Shown here: positions 17,316 to 25,362 of the stretch, piece by piece | How positions within the stretch are numbered: the stretch's first letter is position 1 | How the letters are laid out: each line of letters opens with the position of its first letter | Source: Yanshouia hominis | GTDB taxonomy: Bacteria; Bacillota; Clostridia; Oscillospirales; Ruminococcaceae | Reading direction: 5' to 3' | DNA: 64,000 nucleotides | Assembly: GCA_014385025.1 (NCBI GenBank) | Contig: JACRTB010000005.1 | Span: 1-64,000, forward strand | The notes under the pieces: model-generated | Databases searched by the model: none | What the model saw: only the letters and a program-made list of their open reading frames with translations | Told to the model about the DNA's origin: nothing | Made by a program: the position numbers and the translations under genes

Positions 17316-18413
17316 ATGAAATTAGGTATCGTGGGCCTTCCCAATGTAGGGAAATCGACCCTTTTCAACGCAATTACAAACGCCGGAGCGCAGTCCGCCA
17401 ATTACCCGTTCTGTACCATCGAGCCGAATGTCGGGGTGGTGGCGGTTCCTGACCGGCGGCTGGACAAGCTTGCTGAGATGTATCAACCGGAAAAGATTAC
17501 TCCCGCCGTCATTGAATTTGTGGATATTGCGGGCCTGGTGCGGGGCGCTTCCAAGGGGGAGGGCCTCGGCAATAAGTTTCTTTCGCATATCCGGGAGGTG
17601 GATGCGATCGTCCATGTGGTCCGCTGTTTTGACGACGGAGAAATCATCCATGTGGATGGTTCCGTCGATCCGGCGCGGGACATCGAAACGATTGACCTCG
17701 AACTGATCTTTTCGGATATGGAGATGGTCGAACGGCGGATTGACCGGGCGAAGAAGGCTGCGAAGGGAGATAAAAAGTTCCTTGCCGAAGCGGAGTTTTT
17801 TGAGCGGATGCTCGAACATCTGTCGGCTGGAAGAAGCGCCCGCAGCTTCCCCATGAATGAAGAGGAGCGCGCACTGCTGCATGACACGCCGCTGCTTTCG
17901 GCCAAACCGGTTATTTTTGCGGCGAACCTCAGTGAGGCGGATCTTGCCAACGCGGCGAACGGCTACAACGCCTATTACCAGAAGGTCATGGAGATTGCCA
18001 AAACCGAGAATGCGCAGGTAATTCCTGTCTGCGCCAAAATCGAGGAGGAAATTGCTGAACTCGATGATGAGGATAAGCAGATGTTCCTCGATGAGCTGGG
18101 CCTGAGGGAATCCGGCCTTGACCGGCTGATCACCGCCGGCTACGACCTTCTTGGACTCATCTCCTACCTCACGGCGGGCAAGCCGGAGGTTCGCGCCTGG
18201 ACGATCGAAAAGGGAACCAAGGCTCCGCAGGCGGCCGGGAAGATCCATTCGGATTTTGAGCGCGGCTTCATTCGCGCCGAAATTGTCTCCTATGACGACC
18301 TCATCGCCTGCGGTTCGATTGCCGCGGCCAAGGAGAAGGGGCTCTACCGCTCGGAGGGGAAGGATTACGTCTTTCAGGACGGCGATGTTGTTCTGTTCCG
18401 GTTTAATGTGTGA
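17316..18413 (+). CDS. ychF: Ribosome-binding ATPase/GTPase YchF (Obg family)
   Basis: This 365-residue protein has G1 GLPNVGKST, the switch region [18 protein letters not shown]3 [17 protein letters not shown] and the ATP-preferring NxxE-type motif ([10 protein letters not shown]). A TGS domain at the C-terminus ends in [25 protein letters not shown]. YchF binds the ribosome and is a conserved single-copy housekeeping protein. The RBS GAAGGAG lies about 8 bp before the ATG. The integrative element ends just upstream, so native transcription may now begin inside foreign DNA. Confidence 0.97.
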   Translation: MKLGIVGLPNVGKSTLFNAITNAGAQSANYPFCTIEPNVGVVAVPDRRLDKLAEMYQPEKITPAVIEFVDIAGLVRGASKGEGLGNKFLSHIREVDAIVHVVRCFDDGEIIHVDGSVDPARDIETIDLELIFSDMEMVERRIDRAKKAAKGDKKFLAEAEFFERMLEHLSAGRSARSFPMNEEERALLHDTPLLSAKPVIFAANLSEADLANAANGYNAYYQKVMEIAKTENAQVIPVCAKIEEEIAELDDEDKQMFLDELGLRESGLDRLITAGYDLLGLISYLTAGKPEVRAWTIEKGTKAPQAAGKIHSDFERGFIRAEIVSYDDLIACGSIAAAKEKGLYRSEGKDYVFQDGDVVLFRFNV

Positions 18414-18426
18414 CCGGCGAGAACCC

Positions 18427-18459
18427 GGGCCGCCGCAGGCAGGCTGCGGCGGCCCTTTT
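18427..18459 (+). terminator. Rho-independent terminator after ychF
   Basis: A perfect 12-bp stem GGGCCGCCGCAG (18427-18438) / CTGCGGCGGCCC (18444-18455) with a 5-nt loop is followed by TTTT. Confidence 0.85.
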
Positions 18460-18475
18460 CGAAAGGAGGGGCAGG

Positions 18476-19120
18476 ATGTTTTTCCCGTATGGAGAAGCTG
18501 AAATTTCCCACCTCAAGGCGAGGGACCGCCGTTTGAGCGCTGCGATCGACCGGATTGGCCGAATCGAGCGGGAGGTCAGGCCGGAGCTTTTTTCGGCGCT
18601 GGTCCATTCGATTGTCGGCCAACAGATTTCCACCCGGGCGCAGGAGACGGTCTGGAACAGAATCAGCGGGCGTCTCGGCGCGGTAACGCCGCAGGCGGTC
18701 CTCGCTCTGACGCCGGAGGAGCTGCAATCTCTCGGCATCTCGTTTCGGAAGGTTTCCTATATCCGCAATGCGGCCGAAAAGGTTGTGAGCGGCGCACTCG
18801 ATCTCGAAGCGTTGGCCCGCGAACCGGATGAGGAGGTCTGCCGCATCCTCTCATCTCTCGACGGAATCGGCGTCTGGACTGCCGAAATGCTGATGACCTT
18901 CTCCATGCAGCGCCCTGACATTATCAGCTATGGGGACCTTGCCATCCGGCGCGGGCTGCGGATGCTCTACCGGCACCGCGAGATTACCCGCGAACGGTTC
19001 GAACGCTACCGGAAGCGCTATTCGCCCTATGCGACGGTAGCCAGCCTTTACTTATGGGCGATCGCGGGCGGGGCGATGCCGGAGCTGAGCGATCCCGCGC
19101 CAAGAGAGGCAAAACGATGA
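18476..19120 (+). CDS. AlkA-type DNA-3-methyladenine glycosylase
   Basis: This 214-residue protein removes alkylated bases. It is an HhH-GPD protein without the N-terminal TBP-like domain of E. coli AlkA. The motifs seen are LFSALVHSIVGQQISTRAQETVW, the helix-hairpin-helix LSSLDGIGVWTAEMLMTF and the catalytic Asp in PDIISYGDLAIRRGLR. The start at 18476 has AAAGGAGGGG upstream; a longer frame from 18410 overlaps the terminator stem and was rejected. Its last 23 codons lie in the first copy of a 99-bp tandem duplication that leads into ogt. Confidence 0.88.
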   Translation: MFFPYGEAEISHLKARDRRLSAAIDRIGRIEREVRPELFSALVHSIVGQQISTRAQETVWNRISGRLGAVTPQAVLALTPEELQSLGISFRKVSYIRNAAEKVVSGALDLEALAREPDEEVCRILSSLDGIGVWTAEMLMTFSMQRPDIISYGDLAIRRGLRMLYRHREITRERFERYRKRYSPYATVASLYLWAIAGGAMPELSDPAPREAKR

Positions 19121-19230
19121 ATACGGCGATGTGTCCAGCGGCAGCCGGCCTTATGAGTGATCGCGGGCGGGGCGGCGCCGGAGCTGGGCGGTCCCGTGCC
19201 AAAGGAGGAAAAACGATGAATACAGCGATG
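19051..19230 (+). repeat. 99-bp tandem duplication spanning the alkA end and ogt start
   Basis: About 81 bp beginning CTTATGGGCGATCGCGGGCG at 19051 recur from 19150 (CTTATGAGTGATCGCGGGCG) with roughly 85-90 percent identity. Each copy holds the alkA tail, an RBS and ATGAATACRGCGATG. Because 99 is divisible by three, both copies of the ogt start (19117 and 19216) are in one frame. The second copy has the better RBS. Confidence 0.85.
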
Positions 19231-19731
19231 CGTTTGACCGAAATACGGGGCGGGTGCTGCGGTTACGAGACCCCTTTCGGCTTTTTGATCATCGAGGATG
19301 ACGGAGAAGGAATCACCGCCATCCATTTTGAGGGGAAGGCCCGGGATCTCCGCCGTCCAAGCGCGCTGACCGAGCTTGCTGCGAAGCAGCTCGGCGAGTA
19401 TTTCGCCGGAACCCGCAGGGAGTTTTTGCTCCCGCTCCATCCCTCCGGGACGGAGTTTCAGCAAAGCGTCTGGCAGGCTCTGATCCGCATTCCCTATGGG
19501 GAGACGCGGAGCTACCGGCAGATTGCCGAAGCGGTCGGAAATCCCGCCGCCTGCCGCGCCGTCGGAATGGCGAACCACTGCAATCCCATCCCGTTTGTGA
19601 TTCCCTGTCATCGGGTGGTTGGCACGAATGGTTCCCTGACCGGATATGCGGGCGGCCTGGAAATGAAACGGAAGCTTCTTGCGGCGGAAGAGGCTGTTTG
19701 TCTGCGGGAAGGTGAGGGAGCGAAAGGATGA
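19216..19731 (+). CDS. ogt: Methylated-DNA--protein-cysteine methyltransferase
   Basis: This protein of 171 residues transfers alkyl groups from O6-alkylguanine to its own cysteine. The active-site block is FVIPCHRVV (Cys acceptor), preceded by the DNA-binding helix TRSYRQIAEAVGNPAACRAVGMANHCNPIP and followed by LTGYAGGLEMKRKLL. The start at 19216 follows AAAGGAGG. An in-frame ATG at 19117 in the duplicated leader would add 33 residues. The gene sits directly behind the AlkA-type glycosylase, forming an alkylation-repair pair. The stop overlaps the next start by 4 bp. Confidence 0.93.
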   Translation: MNTAMRLTEIRGGCCGYETPFGFLIIEDDGEGITAIHFEGKARDLRRPSALTELAAKQLGEYFAGTRREFLLPLHPSGTEFQQSVWQALIRIPYGETRSYRQIAEAVGNPAACRAVGMANHCNPIPFVIPCHRVVGTNGSLTGYAGGLEMKRKLLAAEEAVCLREGEGAKG

Positions 19732-20306
19732 AATGCCTGATTTTGCAGGGAAGTCCCCGCCCGCAGGGAAATACCGCCTCACTGACAGGCCCCTTTGAGG
19801 AGGAACTGCGGACTTTGGGCAATGAATGCGCCGCAGTTCGGCTCTATGAAAAGAAAATCCTGCCCTGCACGGCCTGCCGGAGGTGTCAGAACGACTGGTC
19901 GTCCTTCTTCTGTGTGCAGAAGGACGATATGGAGGAGCTGGCCCGGCGGGTTCTGGAAAGCGATCTGCTGGTGCTGGCCACCCCGATTTATTCCTGGTAC
20001 TGCACCCCACCGATGAAGGCGGCGCTCGACCGGCTGGTTTATGGGCTGAACAAATACTACGGCGAGCGCCGGGGTCCCTCCCTCTGGGCCGGAAAACGTC
20101 TTGCGCTGATCACGACCTGCGGCTACCGGCCCGAGCGGGGAGCCGACCTCTGGGAGGAGGGAATGCGGCGTTACTGCAAGCATTCCGGGCTTCGCTATCA
20201 AGGGATGCTTACCGAGCGGCATCTCGGCTACAATACAGTCTTTTTTGACGGAGAAAAGGAGCGCCGCGCGCGGGAGTTCGCCCGGAAGCTGAGCGTTGAG
20301 GACTGA
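19728..20306 (+). CDS. Flavodoxin-family NAD(P)H-dependent oxidoreductase
   Basis: This 192-residue FMN-dependent reductase of the iron-sulfur-flavoprotein/NADPH-FMN reductase type opens with LILQGSPRPQGNTASLTGPF (phosphate-binding loop). It then has CTACRRCQ and LLVLATPIYSWYCTPPMKAALDRLV. Two CxxC-like cysteines (CTACRRC) may be redox-active. The substrate is unknown. ATGA overlap with ogt indicates one operon (alkA-ogt-this gene). Confidence 0.85.
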   Translation: MKCLILQGSPRPQGNTASLTGPFEEELRTLGNECAAVRLYEKKILPCTACRRCQNDWSSFFCVQKDDMEELARRVLESDLLVLATPIYSWYCTPPMKAALDRLVYGLNKYYGERRGPSLWAGKRLALITTCGYRPERGADLWEEGMRRYCKHSGLRYQGMLTERHLGYNTVFFDGEKERRAREFARKLSVED

Positions 20307-20382
20307 GTTTTTGCGCGGCGGCCGCAGGAAGATATTTCAAGGAAACAATTCCAGAAATTTTCACCCATTTTTCGACGTTTTA

Positions 20383-20391
20383 TGCTATACT
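20383..20391 (+). promoter_or_regulatory. Extended -10 promoter of the carboxypeptidase gene
   Basis: TG-C-TATACT (20383-20391) lies about 38 bp before the ATG at 20429. No good -35 is at the usual distance, as often with extended -10 promoters. Confidence 0.45.
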
Positions 20392-20428
20392 GGTATCCTA
20401 TGATATCACTTTGGGGTGTAGTAATCGC

Positions 20429-21868
20429 ATGAAACGATTCTTTGGCCTGTTGATGGCCCTGACGATAGCGGCGGGCAGTTCCGCCGTCTCCGCGGCGGAA
20501 CTGCCCGCTATCCATTCCGAAACCTATGTTGTGATGGACGCCGCTTCCGGCCAGGTGCTTCTGGAACGCGGCGCGCATAACCGGATGTATCCGGCAAGCA
20601 TCACGAAAATTCTTACCAGCGCTCTCGCTCTCGAGCACCTGCGGGAAACGGGAGGCTCCCTCGACGACAAGCATACCATGACCTATGAGGCCACCCACTC
20701 GATCGACCGGGGCAGCACCCACATTGCCCTGACCGAGGAGGAGGTCGTCACGGTGCGGGATCTTCTCTATACGACGATGATCGAATCGGCCAACGATTCC
20801 GCGAACGGACTCGCCGAGTATACCGCGGGAACGCTCGACGCGTTTCCGGAGCTGATGAACCGCAAGGCGGCGGAGCTGGGCGCCGTGGATTCCCATTTTG
20901 TCAATTCCAGCGGGCTACACGACCCGGAGCATTATACCAGCGCCTACGATATGGCGCTGATTACGAAATGGGCGCTGGGGATCGACGGCTTCCGCGATGT
21001 GTTCGGCGCAACCGAATATACCGTTCCGGTCACCAACAAGCAGCCTAAAGAACGCAACGTCGGAACCCACCACCACATGCTGGTGGAATCCAAGTATTAC
21101 TACGAGGGGACGACGGGGGGGAAGCTCGGCTGGACTCCGGAGGCGCGGCATACCCTCGTGACCCTCGCCGAACGGAATGGCCTGGAGCTGATCTGCGTGG
21201 TGATGCGCAGCACATCCCAATATGAGAAGTATGAGGATGCGGCGGCGCTGCTCGACGCCTGTTTTGCCGACTATTCATCCTGCGAAATACAGACGGCCCA
21301 GTATGCGCGGGAAGCGATTCCGGTTTATGACGGCGAAGCCAGGGTGGGCGAGGTTTCGATTCTCTCCGAAACTCTCGCTTTTGCGCGCCCCGCCACCGTT
21401 GCCAAGGCCGACATCAAGGGAGAACTGATCGCCCCCGAACGGTATGAGAAAGGAGCCGAGATCGCCCCGAAGCTCCGGTTTACCGACCGGGAGGGCAGAC
21501 AGCTCGCCGAACTGCCTCTTGCATGGGAATATCAGGAGGCACCACTGCCGGCGGTGCCCGCCGCGGCGCAAACGGAGGAGCCTTCGTCCGCAAGCACCTT
21601 TCCCCTTTCTCCTCTGGAGATCGCCCTGGTCGTGTTTGCGCTGCTGATCGGCGCCCTTTTTCTGATTCGGGAGCGCAATCTTCGCAAACGCAGAAAACAG
21701 CGGAAGGAGCGTGCCGCCCGCTTGGCGGCCGGTGTAATCGATGTGGCGCCCGAGTTCCAGCGCCGCCCGGAACGACGCCTTCCCGCTCCCGCGCAGCAGA
21801 GCACTGCATCCCGGAGACAGCGTGAAAACAGCCCAAGGCGGCGTTATCCGCGCGGCCGGGGCGGCTGA
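20429..21868 (+). CDS. D-alanyl-D-alanine carboxypeptidase (DacF/PBP5-like)
   Basis: This 479-residue exported penicillin-binding protein trims peptidoglycan stem peptides. It has a signal peptide (MKRFFGLLMALTIAAGSSAV). The active-site motifs are ASITK (SxxK), SAN in TMIESANDSANGLAEYT, and a third box GGKLGWTPEARHTLV, in which the usual KTG/KSG reads KLG. A PBP5 C-terminal domain follows, then a membrane anchor (LEIALVVFALLIGALFLI) and a very basic, Arg-rich tail. The start at 20429 is supported by the signal peptide; an upstream TTG is not. The last codons and stop are the first unit of a 55-bp tandem repeat, so the tail is recently evolved. Confidence 0.9.
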   Translation: MKRFFGLLMALTIAAGSSAVSAAELPAIHSETYVVMDAASGQVLLERGAHNRMYPASITKILTSALALEHLRETGGSLDDKHTMTYEATHSIDRGSTHIALTEEEVVTVRDLLYTTMIESANDSANGLAEYTAGTLDAFPELMNRKAAELGAVDSHFVNSSGLHDPEHYTSAYDMALITKWALGIDGFRDVFGATEYTVPVTNKQPKERNVGTHHHMLVESKYYYEGTTGGKLGWTPEARHTLVTLAERNGLELICVVMRSTSQYEKYEDAAALLDACFADYSSCEIQTAQYAREAIPVYDGEARVGEVSILSETLAFARPATVAKADIKGELIAPERYEKGAEIAPKLRFTDREGRQLAELPLAWEYQEAPLPAVPAAAQTEEPSSASTFPLSPLEIALVVFALLIGALFLIRERNLRKRRKQRKERAARLAAGVIDVAPEFQRRPERRLPAPAQQSTASRRQRENSPRRRYPRGRGG

Positions 21869-22089
21869 CAAAGCCTTCGAAACAGCTCAAAGCGGACGCT
21901 ATTCGCACAGCCGGGGCGGCTGACAAAGCCTTCGAAACGGCCCAAAGCGGACGCTATTCGCACAGCCGGGGCGGCTGACAAAGCCTTCGAAACGGCCCAA
22001 AGCGAACGCTATTCGCACAGCCGGGGCGGCTGACAAAGCCTTCGAAACGGCCCAAAGCGGACGCTATTCGCGCGGCCGGGGCGGCTGAC
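21841..22089. repeat. 55-bp tandem repeat, five copies, overlapping the stop of the carboxypeptidase gene
   Basis: The core GGGGCGGCTGAC recurs at 21858, 21913, 21968, 22023 and 22078, i.e. exactly every 55 bp. Units are nearly identical. Each carries the small palindrome CAGCCGGGGCGGCTG or CGGCCGGGGCGGCTG and a TTCGAA. The first unit codes for the end of the carboxypeptidase (YPRGRGG, stop); the rest are non-coding. Confidence 0.95.
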
Positions 22090-22092
22090 TGC

Positions 22093-22131
22093 AAAAACTC
22101 CGAAACAGCTTGATGCTGTTTCGGAGTTTTT
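22093..22131 (+). terminator. Strong terminator after the 55-bp array
   Basis: A 17-bp perfect stem runs from AAAAACTCCGAAACAGC (22093-22109) to GCTGTTTCGGAGTTTTT (22115-22131), loop TTGAT. With A-runs and T-runs on both sides it can serve both the carboxypeptidase gene and the convergent amidase gene. Confidence 0.9.
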
Positions 22132-22160
22132 TTACATGCTTCCCTGCCTCAGGAAATGTT

Positions 22161-22898
22161 TTAGTCAAAGTCGAGATACTCCCGCCGTACAAATCCCCCG
22201 AGTCCGCGGTATTCAACGGCGGCCCATTCGGGCAGCAGGCCATAGACGGTTACCCTCGCGCCGTCGGGAATCGAGCCAAGCACCGCCGAGCGGACACTTG
22301 GGCGGTCGCGCAGATTCAACCCCCGGCCTGATTCGGTATCCACCTGGGCGGAAAAAGGCTGCAGAGGCTCAACAAACGGAAGATCAAAATATTCCGTCAG
22401 AGAAAGGGCGATGGTGCGGGCGATCAGGCCGATGTTGTTGATGATCCAGTTGGCGTCGTCCGGATTGTCGTGGTAGGCGATTTCGATCAGCACCGCCGGA
22501 GCACGCACCCGGTCCACCTCCCCGAGCGCGGTGGTCGCCCGTGTATCGACGAGAGCCGGATTGGGGTAGATTACCCTGAAATTATCCGCCAGAATTTCAG
22601 CGGCGCGGGTACCGTTGATGCTGCCGGGGAAATGATAGACATCCACTCCCCTCAGCGTGCCATAGATGGGCGCGGCATTGGAATGCAGCGCCAGATGCAG
22701 ATTGTAATTTCCCGCGTTTGATTCCCGGATCACCTGCCCGGCCGTCATCTCCGGGCGGTTACGGGTAAAACGGATTCCCGAAGCGCGCAGATAGGGCTCC
22801 AGCGCGTCGGCCACCAGATTCATATAGTACTCTTCCGAGCCGCCGGTTACATACAGGTTGTTTTCCTGCGTGGAAGGGCTCAGGTAGATCTTTGGCAT
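22161..22898 (-). CDS. N-acetylmuramoyl-L-alanine amidase (Amidase_3) with SH3b domain
   Basis: This 245-residue zinc amidase cuts between muramic acid and the stem peptide. The Amidase_3 core shows IYLSPSTQENN at the N-terminus, the zinc histidine in LALHSNAAP, a conserved Glu in LGEVDRVRAPAVLIEIAYHDNPDDANWI, then IARTIALSLTEYF. A bacterial SH3 domain (GRGLNLRDRPSVRSAVLGSIPDGARVTVYG) occupies the last 70 residues. No signal peptide is visible, so it may be released by lysis, act on internalised substrate, or have an unusual export route. It is convergent with the carboxypeptidase gene across a shared terminator. Confidence 0.9.
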   Translation of the reverse strand: MPKIYLSPSTQENNLYVTGGSEEYYMNLVADALEPYLRASGIRFTRNRPEMTAGQVIRESNAGNYNLHLALHSNAAPIYGTLRGVDVYHFPGSINGTRAAEILADNFRVIYPNPALVDTRATTALGEVDRVRAPAVLIEIAYHDNPDDANWIINNIGLIARTIALSLTEYFDLPFVEPLQPFSAQVDTESGRGLNLRDRPSVRSAVLGSIPDGARVTVYGLLPEWAAVEYRGLGGFVRREYLDFD

Positions 22899-23428
22899 AA
22901 CTTGCCCCCCTCGGCCATTCTTCTGCTCTATGCTATGCGCGGCCGGTCGAAAGGGTGAGAAAAAGAGATGCCGCCGGGGTCAGCGGGAAATCGAGATGCT
23001 GCCGGCGATCCGCCGAATCTGTTCCGGCCCGGCCGCGCCGTCCGTCAATTCGACGGCGAAAAACCTGGGGAGCCCGATGCCCCAGAAAAGAATTTCAGTG
23101 TTGTATTCAGTCGTCCGCCCGGTCCAAATAGAGGCAATGGGCGCGCCGGTCATGCTTTCTTGGGCGGCTGCTTCATACCCCGCCCTGTCCTGATGGAGAT
23201 AACGGGCGCGCCGGTCATGCTTTCTCGGGCGGCCGTTTCATGCCCCGCCCAGCCCGGATAGAGGCAATGGGCGCGCCCCGTCATGCTTTCTCGGGCGGCT
23301 GCTTCATGCCCCGCCCGGATGGAGATAATGGGCACGCCGAAAGCTTTCCGGGCACTGGCGTTTTCGATACGAACAAACGCGGCACTTTTTACAAGCACCG
23401 CGTTTGTCCAAAGATTCCGGAAAAGCCT
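22899..23428. repeat. Gene-free gap with a 65-bp tandem repeat
   Basis: Four copies of a unit start with GGGCGCGCCGGTCATGCTTT-like sequence at 23139, 23204, 23269 and 23330 (periods 65, 65, 61; the last copy is degraded). Open frames through it (e.g. 23150-23398 minus) simply follow the repeat and lack RBSs. The left 230 bp of the gap holds no recognisable feature. Confidence 0.9.
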
Positions 23429-23962
23429 TTACAGAATATGCAGAATCTGATCGCTCATCTTCCGCTTAGGCATTTGAGGCGATTCATCGGGGTAGCCGAG
23501 CGCAAGAATGGGGCCAACCTCTTCGGTTTCAGGCATGCCGGTTACCTCGGCCACCACGGCTTCGTCACAATACCCCATGATGACCGTTCCCAGTCCCAGC
23601 TCGTGCGCTTTAAGAGCGAACGCCATGGCCGAACAGCCGCAGTCGAACATCTGCCAGCCCTTTTCCTTGGAGGTGGAGAAGCTGCCGTCCCGGTCATAGC
23701 CCGAGCGGTTTCTCACCATCGATACCGCGACGATGACCGGCGCGGATTCGCAGGCGGGCCGGTTAAATGCCGGCATGCTTTCGATAATTCGGCGGCGCTT
23801 TTCGGGGTCCGTCACCGCATAATAACGGGTTACCTGACTGTTTTTCCAAGAGGGGGCCATCGCGGCGGCATCCGCGATGCAGGCGAGGGTTTCGGCGCTC
23901 ACTGGGGAATCCTGGAATCTGCGGATGCTCCTGCGCCCTTCGAGTGCGGTTTGAAGTTCCAT
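23429..23962 (-). CDS. Nitroreductase-family flavoprotein
   Basis: This 177-residue FMN enzyme begins MELQTALEGRRSIRRFQDSPVS, the typical nitroreductase opening, followed by AAAMAPSWKNSQVTRYYAV, and ends with LALGYPDESP. Members reduce nitro groups, quinones or other small acceptors with NAD(P)H. The specific substrate cannot be told. The ATG at 23962 has AAAGGAG ten bases upstream; a TTG nine bases earlier lies too close to that RBS. It stands alone between a repeat array and the CofE-like gene. Confidence 0.9.
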   Translation of the reverse strand: MELQTALEGRRSIRRFQDSPVSAETLACIADAAAMAPSWKNSQVTRYYAVTDPEKRRRIIESMPAFNRPACESAPVIVAVSMVRNRSGYDRDGSFSTSKEKGWQMFDCGCSAMAFALKAHELGLGTVIMGYCDEAVVAEVTGMPETEEVGPILALGYPDESPQMPKRKMSDQILHIL

Positions 23963-24027
23963 TGCGTTCAAGCTCCTTTCGCCGGAATATTCCGGCTGCC
24001 GCGGACGTTCCTTTGCCGGACGGCCGC

Positions 24028-25218
24028 TTATTTGGTATAGTTGTCGAAATAGCCCTGCACCAGTACGATGGGGGTGCCTTTATCGCCGCTTCCGGAGGTC
24101 AGATCGCAGAGCGAGCCAATCAGATCGGTCAGGCGGCGCGGCGTAGTTCCCTGTGAAACCATCTGTCCGGTCAGGTCGTCCTCCTTGTTTCGGATATAAT
24201 CCGAAATGGCGGCCTTCAGTGCGTTTCCGCTGAGGTGGGCGAAGTCGTTGTCGGCGAGATACTTGAGCTTGACCTCATTCGGCTGTCCTTCCAGTCCCGG
24301 AGTGTAGGCGGGAGACACGACCGGATCGGCAAGCTCCCAGATTTTCCCGACAGGGTCCTTGAAGGCGCCGTCGCCATAGATCATGACCTCAATGCTGCGC
24401 CCGGTTGCTTCGAGCAGACCGCCGCGGATGCGCTCGACCACCGGTGCGCAGTCGCGGGGAAACAACTTGACCCGTTCTTCGGTCGCTTTGTTCGAACCAA
24501 GCAGGCCGTAGCTCTCGTTATAGCCGCTGCCGTTTACCGGCGTGTTCATCAGGTCGGAGAGGCAGAGCACCTGCTTAGCTCCGGCCGCCATCAGCCGCCT
24601 ACGGGAGCGTTCGCGGGTGTGAATATCGCAGCAGAGCACCGTCTTGGTATAAGGGAGGATGGCGCGGCAGTCATTGGCGAAGATAATTTCGACCTCGCAG
24701 CCGGCGGCGGTGATCAGTTCCTTGTAATACTCCACATAGTCCACCCCGGTGAAGGGATGCTTATGAAAGCCGAAAAGCTCACGGTAACGCCGCTCGTCGA
24801 GCAGATCGGTCCAGGGATTAACGCCCTTTTCATCGAGCAGATCGGGGTCCACCAGATGATTGCCCACCTCGTCGGACGGGTAGCTGAGCATGAGAACCAT
24901 CCTTTTGACGCCCTTGGCAATGCCGCGCAGGCAGACAGCAAAGCGGTTGCGGCTCAGGATCGGGAAGATCACTCCAAGGGTGGCGTTCCCAAATTTTGTC
25001 CTGACATCGGCGGCAATCTGTTCCACCGTTGCGTAATTGCCCTGTGCCCGGGCGACGACCGCTTCGGTCACCGCCACCACATCGCGGTCGCGCAGCGCAA
25101 AGTCCTCGGATTTCGAAGCCTCCAGCACGCTTTTCACCACGATTTCAGCGATATCGTCCCCCTCGCGGATAATGGGGGCGCGGATTCCCCTTGATACAGT
25201 ACCGATCAGTCTTTCCAC
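24028..25218 (-). CDS. Coenzyme F420-0:L-glutamate ligase-family protein (CofE-like)
   Basis: This 396-residue protein resembles the F420_ligase domain: GTVSRGIRAPIIREGDDIAEIVVKSVLE, DVVAVTEAVVARAQGN, then MNTPVNGSGYNESYGLLGSNKATEERVKLFP and GDGAFKDPVGKIWELADP. CofE adds glutamates to coenzyme F420, a cofactor most Clostridia are not known to make. Longer versions like this one are widespread in Firmicutes and probably ligate glutamate or a similar residue to another acceptor. The GTG at 25218 is chosen because AAAGGAGTGG precedes it. It is a single gene with no F420 genes nearby. Confidence 0.8.
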   Translation of the reverse strand: MERLIGTVSRGIRAPIIREGDDIAEIVVKSVLEASKSEDFALRDRDVVAVTEAVVARAQGNYATVEQIAADVRTKFGNATLGVIFPILSRNRFAVCLRGIAKGVKRMVLMLSYPSDEVGNHLVDPDLLDEKGVNPWTDLLDERRYRELFGFHKHPFTGVDYVEYYKELITAAGCEVEIIFANDCRAILPYTKTVLCCDIHTRERSRRRLMAAGAKQVLCLSDLMNTPVNGSGYNESYGLLGSNKATEERVKLFPRDCAPVVERIRGGLLEATGRSIEVMIYGDGAFKDPVGKIWELADPVVSPAYTPGLEGQPNEVKLKYLADNDFAHLSGNALKAAISDYIRNKEDDLTGQMVSQGTTPRRLTDLIGSLCDLTSGSGDKGTPIVLVQGYFDNYTK

Positions 25219-25362
25219 GGTTCCACTCCTTTGTTTCTGTCCCGGCGCAGCCCTGGTGTTTCTCATTCCCCGGCCGGGAATTATTTACCCGCATTAGTAT
25301 AGCAGATTTTGGCCGAAACGCGCAACTGCCGAATAAAATTACAGGGCTGCAAAGAGATGGTA

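Noticed and set aside
19051-23345. CRISPR array
   Set aside because: The arrays are head-to-tail duplications without unique spacers, and no cas genes are present.
23150-23398. Apparent repeat protein in the 65-bp array
   Set aside because: Period 65 is not a multiple of three, so the repeated peptide does not stay in one frame; no start signals.
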